The notes below the pieces were generated by a model. That model ran no database searches and had not been told where the DNA came from. It was given only the letters and a program-made list of their open reading frames with translations. The translations under genes and the position numbers were made by a program. From Gymnothorax reevesii (lineage: Eukaryota; Chordata; Actinopteri; Anguilliformes; Muraenidae), in the NCBI GenBank assembly GCA_029721435.1, contig CM056576.1:118533166-118597165 (forward strand): a stretch of DNA of 64,000 bases, in the 5' to 3' direction. Below, one piece after another: positions 27,546 through 38,187 of this stretch (positions within the stretch are counted from its first letter, which is position 1; every line of letters begins with the position of its first letter).

Positions 27546-28074
27546 TTAAAGGATGATATTATCCACTCGGATTCTGCCAAATGCTTCAAACCGTATTACA
27601 CAGATAGACAATGAACTGAATTTTGCCAAGAAAACAACTAGAATTTATTAAAAGCAAAGAAATGGAATGGTTTGCATGAGCCAATCAATTACCGAACCTG
27701 AAAGCAATTGAGCATGCATTTCACTTACAGAAAGCAAAACTGAAGGCAAACCGCTCGGAGATTAAGCAGAAACTACAGACAGCTGCTGTAAAGGCCTGGC
27801 AGAGCATCATCGGGGAAGAAACCCAGTAACTGCTGATGTGACTGGTTTTCCAGCTCTAGGCAGTCATTCATTGCAAAGGAACTGCAACCAAGTATTGAAT
27901 AAATGGCTTGATTGCAAGTCAGTCAAAGTACACGGGAATTGAATTAAGGTGGGCTAATTATGCCAAGGCGATGGAGACTGTCCAACCTGGCTGGTAATTA
28001 GTTGACTTCAAACCAAAGTTTTCTTACCGGCGGCATTTCAAATGACCGCATTAGGTATGTGTCATAGAAAAGGT

Positions 28075-28163
28075 AATAAGCAATCACGTCTGTCTGCCTC
28101 ATAGTGGCAGTTACTTTTATTGCGTTTAAATTAATCGCGATTAATTATTCCGACAGCCCTAAT
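28075..28163. mobile_element. Fragment of a hAT-like element end
   Basis: TTTAAATTAATCGCGATTAA followed by TTATTCCGACAGCCCTAATT matches, in reverse, the CAGGGCTGTC...TTAATCGCGATTAA end of a hAT-type repeat common in fish. It sits within the 3' part of the old Tc1-like element, so it is another nested insertion. The left boundary was not found. Confidence 0.5.
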
Positions 28164-28763
28164 TGAAAGCTAAATTTATGATCATTTTGGTTTGTCCAAT
28201 TGCTTTTAAGCCCTTGAATTTGGGCAAGCCAATGAAATGGTTTTATTCACTACATGGTTTACGCAACATTTTTTAACAGAATCCTTAAATTAAAGCTGAT
28301 CGTTCACTCTTCCTGATTGTTAAATTTAAAATTCATTGTCATGTCTCATTGTCATGTGTCATTTTCGTCACTGTCCAAACAATTATGGACCTTCCTATAT
28401 GTTCCCCATTGATTTTCTTAAAAATAGTGATATCATCTTATTTTCTATTATGTAAAGCCTGATCTCACAACTCAGTTTAGTTCATTTTCTCCACCTTATG
28501 TGTGCTCATAAAATTGCTTGGAATTGTATTCCAACTATGCAAAACATTATTTAATGTTCAGAATAATCTACGACTCCCAAACTCTCAATATTATATGTGT
28601 AACTTCCTGTTGAAGGCCATTTGAAAAATATAACTTCATCATTTCTGTTCTTGTGTTGTGTATTTAAGATGGCAGGTATGTTGTGCACCAAGTTTGATGT
28701 TGACGAGACATTCTGTATTGCTATTTGTGGCAAACTGAGTCAGGGAATCTATACAAGCTAAAC

Positions 28764-29056
28764 CAGGGGTGGGCAATCCTGGTCCTGCTGGGCCAGTGTG
28801 TATGCAGGTTTTTATTTCTATCAATTACCCTGACTAATTGAGCTAATTAGTGGCAAAAGCAAAGATTTGTGCCAAGATTCGATCAAAGAAAAATGTTTTA
28901 TGTAGTTTTATGAACAGTCTTTGGTCATACATGATCATTTAAAGCTGAAATGTCAGATTTCATAAATAGTTTGGCTCATTTAGATAATGAACTAATTAAA
29001 GGCCAGAAGTTGGTGCGAAAACCGGGGACAGATACGACCCTCATTGACCACCTCTG
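28764..29056. mobile_element. hAT-like MITE with CAGGGGTGGGCAA end
   Basis: The left end CAGGGGTGGGCAATC is answered by ATTGACCACCTCTG on the right. Flanking octamers AGCTAAAC and TCCTAAAC agree at 6 of 8 positions, consistent with an aged 8-bp hAT duplication. 293 bp, no coding capacity. Confidence 0.75.
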
Positions 29057-29439
29057 TCCTAAACCAATACAATGATATCATGGTCAAAGAGTATTTACTT
29101 TCAACCTCAGTTGCTTCCAATTGATGATATCTTTCCCTTAAAACTCAATGCCAGCACTAATATAGCCACCGTTCCTGACAAAATATCAGTTTAGTAGCTT
29201 TAATTCTCCCGGGCTCTGGCCAGATGTGCCCTATAAACCCCTCTTCAAGTCAATTAGATTTGATGTAGTAGCCAAAATAGAGGGTGACAATAATGAGCAA
29301 GCTAGGGTATTAATTGTTTAATTTGCTGAGGAAATGCACCTCAGTGGAAGCACCTGCTGTCAATAAACATTAATTCCCTCATTTATTGAAAGCGCTTCTC
29401 ACATTTTAGCAATTACCAGTGGATTTTTTATTCTGTGAA

Positions 29440-29617
29440 TTCACTGTAAAACATAAAACTTAAAAACATAAGGCAACCAGCAGCATAGCATTTTTGAGTT
29501 TTCTCAACTTCAGTTTTTGAAAGAACTTGGAACTTGAAGTTGAGCCAACTGAAAAATGCTGCATCTGGTTGCTGAACTTTTTGAAGCTGAGTCAACTTTT
29601 TATTTTTTACAATGAAT
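29440..29617. mobile_element. Fold-back MITE (family B)
   Basis: Inverted arms: AAGGCAACCAGCAGCATAGC with AACTTCAGTTTTTGAAAG on the left, answered by TGCTGCATCTGGTTGC and AACTTTTTGAAGCTGAG on the right, closed by ACTGTAAAACATAAAA and TTTTTTACAATGAAT. It resembles the element at 8662-8815, which also carries GGCAACCAGTTGC. Confidence 0.7.
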
Positions 29618-32600
29618 ATGCACATATTTACCCCCCAAATTGATTTTATGTAATTTTTACAATACACTTGTTAAAGTTTAATGCAATTACAAAGATGAGA
29701 ATAGGCAAAAATAAATGAAAAGTAAAAAAAAGGTACGTAAATAAAGAAATTGTGCAATAATTACATTCGGGTAATTGAAAAAACTCTCGAATCACAAAGC
29801 GGGATTCAGCTGGACAACTGCTTTGAGGAAAAACAAGATCCATGTCAAATCTGGAGCATGCACTGGCAATAAGAGCTGTTCCAAGTTTGATTCGGTGCTG
29901 TCATCCCACTATTACCATAATCTCATGGCACCATACAAGTCTCAGGGATTGCTGTGTTCATGACATTGAATATGCTCATCTGAATGGATGGTCAAATGTG
30001 GCACTGGTGTAAAGTTTTGGATGTGAGAACGACAAGAAAATACTTTTTATCAAAAAGAAGCGAGAACATTAAAGGTGAGTATCTTATGGGTTGTAGAAGT
30101 GGCTGCAAGACCCCACAGGCCTTCATCATCTGTCGCTAAATATAAGGCAACTTGCATGGAAGCATTCAACATGCTATTAGAAGTGTTTTTGAGCTTAACA
30201 TTTTCAAAAAATGTCATAAAACACGCAGGTTTCATTTCCCCATGACTTTTTGGCAACACCATTAGCATGACACAGTGCCTCTCAAGGAATGTTCTCTATA
30301 CATGGGAACATGGTAAAATACAGGTTGGCACATTAAATAACGTTGGCTATGATTCGGCAGTTTAATTGTTAAGACTAGTTTGTTTGTGTGAAAGTTTTCT
30401 TCAAAGCATTTGTTTTAATCTAAATTTTTTCATGCACTGATGATTGTTGGCTGACCATAACATAATTTGAACAGTGTACCTATTGGAAACCTATAACTAT
30501 TGTGCGAATAATTCAATATATTATGCCGGAAACATTATTTTGTGACATTAAAAGACATGCGAATGAACACAAACGAATAATTGCAAAGAGAAACTTTTTC
30601 ATGCCTTTTTTCATGTGGTGTACAATATGTTGTAGTATACCTCACAGTGAGCGAGTCGTGGGCACAAAAATCTCAAGATGAATGACGAATCTGTCACAAA
30701 CTTGAAGCTGATAGTATTAAAACGCGAAGCAGTTCCCTAACAAAGATTGGCATTGAATCGATGGAGAAAAGAATAATGCATTCATTGAAAACCTTTGAGC
30801 TAAGTGAGCAGTTACTGCTTGGCGAAAGTGTGGACCATGTAAAACATCCAGTTTGTGTTTTTAGTCATGTCTAAATTATCATGAACGAACGGTAGCCTAT
30901 AGGCAGGCCTTCATTTAGGCTAAAGTAAATGGTTCCAAAGAATTACTTCCGAAAGCATGACAGAAAAACAATCACCAAAAAATATGGTGCAGTTTCGGTA
31001 TTTGAGCAGATGCATCCTTTCCACATTTCTCAGGCTGTTGCTGCTTTCAGTTTCAAACTTATCAGAAATCACTAAACGTATATCCGCTCACAAAAATGAA
31101 TATTGTCGGAGCTATGAGCCCTTTTATGTCAAATATTGTTAAGAGATGGCGAGGTAAAAAACAGGAATTTATCGGATAAATGCTTATGTCATTTATAAAA
31201 ATTAATACATAAAATAACAACAATTAATTTGAAAAGGACGAAGACTCAGTTTATAGAGATTCATAAGAGGTAACCTTGCGGATATGCGCAAAAGCCCGTC
31301 ATCTCCGGTGATAAATTCGCTTTTTTTCAAGAAGAACCGTTTATTAGAACGCTGAGGATGAAAATGCCCAAAAATTAAGAATATGTCATGAACATCCTGA
31401 GCTGAGACTGAGCAAATAAGGAACTTATATCGAGATAGTAGAACGGAAGAGGCTCGTCACTACACTGTGATGTTTATGCTTTAACAGTTCATTAAAATTG
31501 GAATTGAGCAAAAATACAATGTGTAAGGTCATTACTGACGATAAACAGTATTTTAAACGAATATTAAAAAAAACATTAAAAATGAGCTGTTCAAGAATAT
31601 TTGAGGTTTAAAAACTCGAAAAAGAAAGAAAGAATATTCAGACTTATACGTATAAAAAAGAGTGTACTGTCTATCATAGCTGAAAAGAGCCCTGTGATGG
31701 TTGAATCATTGTTTTTTTACTTTTGTAATATATTAGATATGGCAAAAGAGAGAAGAATTAAGAATTCTTTGAGAAATCGGGAGCCGCTATAGTTCTAGTC
31801 AGTGTGCCATTTGTATTGTTCATTCTAATTAAATTTTGTTAAAAATATACAAAGTCCACAACCTTGAGGCTACATCGATGTTGGCATTTCTGGCTTTATT
31901 TATGGGGCAATTTTCCTCATCAAACAAACTTGGGGGAATTCTGCATTTTAGCCGCATAAATGGATTTGACACGGAGATCTAATGTCCCTTTTAAGATAGC
32001 TAAACACTGAATCATGACTTTTTGTTGTTTTATTCTTTCTTTGTTTTTATTGCAGGATTGAGTTCCCCAAGTTCTGGTGAGAACCCGTATTAGCACATTT
32101 TTCGTTATGAAAAAAGGAATGTAGGACTCAAGAATAGCTTGAATAATTTTCAAGTATGGCGTACTTTGATAATGCCTATACTGCCTACTCGATAAGCTTA
32201 CTTTTTCTGATTTATAACGGCTTGCGCTTGATGACAGTAGTATAAAGACAGATCGTGAAAGTATTTGTTGATTCTGGCGGCCGATTGTCATCAGATAATC
32301 GGGTTGTTCTTAATTGCAACAACGTCTGACAAACGCATACAAATTCATAGGTATGTGCGCTTGGGAGTTCTCTGTTGTGTGTCCATGTTAAAAAGACAAT
32401 TGTTTGCGGTGATGGTTGAGAGTTGAGCCGGGTTTTTTTTTTTTTCTTGAGTTTTAATGTTTGTACATTAAGCTATCGCAATAGGCATCACGAGGCACAA
32501 TAATTAAATATTAGGCTATTGCCTCCAAATGAGCTCCTCATTCTAAAGATCTCTCAAATATAGGGCATTTAATTGTTTTATTATAATGGCTGTAACTGCT

Positions 32601-34246
32601 GGTATTTTTCTGATGGTTCGTTAATTGCTAATGCTACGCCTATATATCATTGAAATGTATTGTCAATGCAAAGAATTACTCGCTAAATTATGGATGATTG
32701 ACATTGGAAAATTCCCATTTAGTACGCAAGTTTATCACGGGATACATTAATACCCAGATAACGTATACAACAGAGTCACATTACGCTAGGTCTTATAGAA
32801 TTAGTAGAACGTGGACACTGAGCTTGTGACTTGACAGAGGTCGAGGATAAACAGAAAGAGTGCTAAGAATTACATAAGTCCTCCCAGGATGCATGTTAAG
32901 TTTACTTGTGCTATCTATGAATAAGAGAAATCGATCACTTAGCACGTGAAAGAACCCCCGTTTCCTCGAGTATATTCCCTCCCGCTTTCTTCCATTGTGT
33001 GCGATCGGGCAGAAAGAAAACATTTGATGTGCCTTTTCACTTCCACCAAGAAAGGTAAAATGGATGCTGGACAACAAAAGGTATATGCTAATGAAGCTCT
33101 CGTTGGCCTTCGGGAGTTTCTTCCCGCGGTGTTTTAACACTTTAGGTAGCAGAGCAATTCTAAGGCAAAATGAGCTGGAGAGCATTAAAGGCTTCAGCTT
33201 AATAGGACTTGCTTGTAGGTAGCATGCTTCCAACAGGAGGCCGTGTGTCCCAGTGTTGAATAATTAATATGCGATTCGGAGTAGTGTGAGCAAACATTGC
33301 TTCACCGAGGTCACCGGCCCAAGACATACGGCGAGCCGCTGGGCCTAAAACACACAATATCTAGCAACAGAAAAAGCATAAATTTGTTAGGCCCTATTGT
33401 GAAAAACATGGACCAAGGTGTCATGTATTCTTACACAAAATGTCGCCTCGTTTATTATTGTTATTATTATTGACATATACACACACCTCTAAATCTGAAT
33501 CTCCGACCATATTTACCACAACGAAATCCTTCTGCCAACACACTAATTCGGGGATAGTGTAGATGTTCTATACTTCTGTAAATCACGCAGCATAAGTTTG
33601 ATAGCTAAAGGTACTGTAATTCAATATTGCACCTCTACTAGGCCAACTCCAGCTAATAAAATAACAAGCTACTTTAGCCCTTAATTTGGCCTACAAATTA
33701 CAAAATTAAATTGAAATAATTAGCAGTGATTTCTTCCGTAGGCCAGTTTCCCAGCCTGTCCCTTGTGCAAACAGGGAAAACTCCACGTGCACCCGATGAT
33801 GCGATTAAAGCGTACCTGGGACTGGCGCGATCTCCTGTCACCACAAGAGACATCCTGCCGCTATATTCTCCAAGACAGTGAGGACATTTTTAAATAAGCA
33901 TTTTCAACTGTCAAAGAGGCCGCAAAACTAGAAGCGAGACAAGTCATCGTAAATTCAATGATAGCATGAGAAGTAAACGCAGAATTTAAAATTTACTTTC
34001 AAATCAATAAATTGTAGGCTATAGCAACAGAGCTACACCGTTAATTGGATTGCTGCCACTATCGAATTTTGTTCATGATTTTTTATTTTTATTTTTTAAA
34101 TCAAATTTATGTCATGTCCGAGTCTGGCTTCTTTTAGGCCAATAATTCCAAGTACCTAATTTGTAAGGTTGACAAACGACTTGAATGAATCGCCACTAAA
34201 TATTTTACCAAGGAAGCCCAAATGATTGGCAGCCCATTGAATCCTT
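29618..34246. other. Gene-free stretch
   Basis: AT-rich with few repeats. No protein-coding gene or RNA gene was recognised; the open frames present (longest about 146 codons on the minus strand at 32793-33233) are low-complexity or domain-free. The relative lack of transposons compared with 15-29 kb could reflect regulatory constraint upstream of the Pax gene, but this is not demonstrated. Confidence 0.5.
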
Positions 34247-34474
34247 CAGTTTCCAAAGGGCCCAACTCCAAGGAACACTCTTTTTCAAGAAAGGGAAAAT
34301 TTGACTTAGGCCTTTTTTTTGCCCTTGTGTTATGATCAAAATATTTTTAGTTTAAATCTTCACAAGAGAGTGTCATTTGGACACTTTTGGCCGAAATTAC
34401 AAAAAAGTTCCCCATTTTGATCAGACATCTTATTCATTGGAGTTGGGACCTTTGGAAACTAAATTATTCAGTTA
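34247..34474. mobile_element. Fold-back MITE
   Basis: CAGTTTCCAAAGGGCCCAAC with TCCAA on the left is inverted on the right as TTGGAGTTGGGACCTTTGGA followed by AACTAAATTATTCAG. The pair brackets about 175 bp of non-coding sequence. Confidence 0.75.
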
Positions 34475-35659
34475 GTTACAAATAGTTTCACGATCACGAT
34501 CATACTAATAAAATCATGTTTGATATGAAGTAACCATGATGAACAGCTAAAGGAACAGACGAGCAAACATCGCGAATGTTATGATGTTGATCGCGTCATG
34601 GTTTTTCAAGGAGCAGTGAAGGCAGATTGTTCCCAATTAAAATCCACAAATTTCCAGGGTACAGACTGCATCATCATTTCTACCTTTTGTGACCTTCTGC
34701 CCTCAGACATATAATTTCAACTCCATACTTTTTGATTAGCCCTATTTCCCACACAGATTATGTCGCATGCCACAAGTTGAATGAACAAGTTAGGGAAAAA
34801 AAACCCATAATAATGTCTTTGATAACAAACTTTTTAAGTACACTTCGGAGAGACACATCATTGTTTTCAGTTCAAAAGCCATTCTGGGCATAGACCTTTC
34901 TTCTGACGGATGGCGTAGCTGAGCGAGACTTCATGACTGACAACGCTCATCAGTGGGTTTCCACAAATAAATAGAGCGAGGGGGAACGGGGGCGGGCAAA
35001 TTGCAAGCCCTGAGAAAAAGCGGGAGGGAGGTAGAGAACGAGAGAAAAGGATGAGTGTTTTCAACAATTACGAAGTTATAAATGCAACCACTACACAATT
35101 ACTCTCTCGTTCAGAGGCCTACAGACGAGCTTTACTGCACGCCTGGCGTCATACCCTGCTGAGGGGTACCACCTCCAGTCGAACACATATAGAGGCAATG
35201 GTAGTATCAGTTGGCCAATGAACTCATTGGAAAAGAGAAATGCCCTGATACATTTTAGACTTAGCTGGATTCAAAACAAATATCAACTATCAAAATATTA
35301 TTTTAAGAAACACAAGAATAAATGTCGAAACCCATTCAAAACTAACACACGTTTTAAAGAACACAAGGTGCAACCAAATAATCCGGCGGTTAGCGTTATC
35401 CATGTGATATGTGCAAAAGAGGAACTTCTCTTTCACATCTGTCCATCTGACATTGAACGTAGAAATCATTCTCGCCTAGACGCATGATAATTGCATAATT
35501 CTCTTGCTCAGAGAAATCATTTTAAAGTCTAGTAAAATAAATATGAAAAACTACGGATTTATTCCTGGTATCACCAATCATTCTACTAAGAAGTGTTTAC
35601 TTTTGCATCGAAGTGTCTTGAACTCTCACCAGAAGTCCACACAAAAGTTGCTGCTCTCA

Positions 35660-35708
35660 GCCAATCGCGGTACACTATCAACTACTGGGCCATTCATAAG
35701 CCCAGCCA
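35660..35708 (+). promoter_or_regulatory. Pair of CCAAT boxes upstream of the Pax start codon
   Basis: AGCCAATCGCGG at about 35660 and AGCCAATCACAAC at about 35703 sit 42 bp apart, roughly 380-420 bp before the Pax ATG. The spacing and shared AGCCAATC core suit a TATA-less promoter with paired NF-Y sites. The transcription start cannot be placed. Confidence 0.4.
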
Positions 35709-36080
35709 ATCACAACACCAGAAGTGCTGAAGAGTACGGGATGTAGCGACTAATAAATGTTCCATCTTTACGTTACCTCGAAGTGTGTCAATATCAACGG
35801 CAGTGTTCGGGTAGCTATTGCATAAACCTTCTCGACTTATTACACAAACTTTAACTTGGAATCCAACATTGTACTTCGATGCGCCTCGCGATTTCATGGG
35901 ATGTGTCCATGTCACTTTTTTTTGTAAAGTTGTTTTTTTTGCGAGGACAACTATAACCTATTTTCAGGATAAGAAAGTTCCCCCTCTTCAACATTGAAGC
36001 AAGAACATCCAAAGGCTGGAATACAAGTTATTTTCCTTTGAAATATCGGCCCTGTTCACTTGTTTGACTACGGAGGACGT

Positions 36081-36165
36081 ATGACAGCGCTCGCGGGGAC
36101 AATACCCACGATGATGCGCCCCACGCCTCCTCAGAATTATCCAAGGGGCAGTTTTCCACTGGAGG
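36081..36165 (+). CDS. pax3: Pax3 coding exon 1
   Basis: It reads [20 protein letters not shown] then PRGSFPLE and one base, closely matching the start of PAX3/PAX7 proteins (MM.RP..QNYPR..FPLE). The 85-bp coding length equals that recalled for human PAX3 exon 1. The donor is GAGG|GTAAG, leaving phase 1. The ATG has a weak context (C at -3); Met 11 and Met 12 lie in frame downstream. This exon is too short to stand out as an open frame and was found by tracing upstream from exon 2. Confidence 0.93.
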
Positions 36166-37997
36166 GTAAGAAATATCAACCATAGATCCGTAGGGAACAT
36201 GAACCTGCGCGTATAGCAGCATTTCAATTGCCTCATAAACTTCACTGAATCGTTAAAGTGGTTAAAACTATACAATGAACACAGTAATTATAGCCTGATT
36301 ATTTTTGTCCCAATAAACTTTCATTTGGGTGTTTGTGAGATTACTTGCAATTTTTGTCCATAATTCAGACTTCTGTTTTTCACTCTCAGGCTGTTGTGTA
36401 TTATTTTATGCTGTAATATCGTGTCTGAAATAGGCCTGTAGCAGTATATGTGGGGACTTATAGCCCTGTATGATCTATGTTAGTTTATTTTCTGCTTTTA
36501 AAAACGTTTTCATTAAATGATTACACTTCCCACAGGTTTAGGATTAATTTCTTGATTAATTCGTTATGTCATGAACTAATTAACAGGGTCTGCTTTAAAA
36601 ATTATAAAGAAGAAGAAAAAACAGAGAATAATGCTGAACTGCAACAAGTTGTTTCAAGGCAGGCTGCTCTAACGATGCACTGCATTTTTTGAAGAGCAAG
36701 TCGGAAATGTTTGTAGTTATTTATAAGTAAGATTATGTCAGAGAACACCCTTTAAAAATGATAGGAACGACATTAGACGCAGCAGGATATTCATTTTATT
36801 GGATTGGATATTAGTTATTTGTCAAGTTTATTTTCACGAAAATAAATCTAAAAAACGTACAACTTGCTCTAATAGGCCCATACTAAATGAATTAGCCTAT
36901 TTGTGTTAACCTTTTGCTAACCCAGAGAAGGAGGACCTAAATTAAAGTACGTCAAGCATTTTTTTTTTTTTAGTTTTCCGCCTCTTTTTTATCAGCATTA
37001 ACAGGTTTGTTTTGTTTCGCGCAGTCTCAACCCCGCTAGGTCAAGGCAGAGTAAACCAGCTCGGTGGAGTTTTCATAAACGGCCGACCTCTGCCCAATCA
37101 CATCCGCCACAAGATCGTGGAGATGGCTCACCACGGTGTCCGTCCGTGCGTCATCTCGCGGCAGCTTCGAGTTTCCCACGGCTGCGTGTCCAAAATTCTG
37201 TGCAGGTACCAAGAGACCGGTTCTATTCGGCCCGGTGCCATAGGGGGAGGAAAACCCAAGGTGAGCTCAGGAATTGATTGGGCCCTGTTTTGCCAAATTT
37301 TACGTCGTCCAGTCACACTTAAACATCTGCTTTGATACCAGCAGATTGTGAACTCTGGGTCTGATTCAGTTTACAGTGCTGTTTAATGCAGGTCTTTCTA
37401 GTTTTCTAGCTGGCGAGCTTGTTTCGCCATTTCGATAGGCCCCGATCCAGTATCAACGGAAATGTTTGGTATGTTTCAATAAGTGTCATATGATGAGGCA
37501 CGCCCATAGGCCCACACTGAAGACATGTGAAGCTGGCTTAACAAAAGTTCACTGGCTGCCTGAAAAATGTGAATTAACTCAATTTGAAAATAAGGTTTGT
37601 GTCAACCACAACAAAAGTGGCACTCAAGGGAATGAAACGTATACGTTTAACTTAAAAGAATTTCTAAATTTGAGTTCAGTGTTTAAAATTGACGAGTGGA
37701 ATGAAAGTTAAGAAACATGTTCACATTACTTAACGGGGCTGTCATTATTTACATTGAATGCATTAACATGAACCTTATGATGTTTACCATAAACCTGGAG
37801 TAATAATCTTGATAATTCGCTATTCAGTGGAAATCAAAATATGCTTGCTTTTCTGTGTATTTCTATGAAATAGTGATAAAATTAAGAATTTTTTAAACGT
37901 ACTTTGCATGATACAACTACAAGGCCTACAACCAGGTGTAGTACTACCACCACCGCTACCACTAGCCTACTACTACTTTTACTACTACTACCACAAC

Positions 37998-38029
<32 letters not shown>

Positions 38030-38085
38030 ATAATAATATTAATAATAATAACAACAACTACAACAACAATGATAATATTCATTAG

Positions 38086-38121
<36 letters not shown>

Positions 38122-38153
38122 GAATAATAATAATAATTCGCTTCCTCCTCCTT

Positions 38154-38187
<34 letters not shown>

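Larger units (their letters stand above)
25491..28395 (+). mobile_element. Old Tc1-like element split by later insertions
   Basis: The left end, CATTCAGGTCTGTAAATCAT followed by TGGACATTGATCAAG, is matched in inverted form at the right end (TCACTGTCCAAACAATTATG, GACCTTCC at 28395). TA occurs at both junctions. Coding traces of a Tc1-type transposase run on the plus strand at about 25850-26300 and resume at about 27560-27910, on either side of a nested insertion. All frames are broken. A (TA)n run of 56 bp sits inside at 25655-25710. Confidence 0.7.

Noticed and set aside
32793..33233. 146-codon minus-strand open frame
   Set aside because: No domain, no promoter or splice context, and composition like the surrounding DNA.
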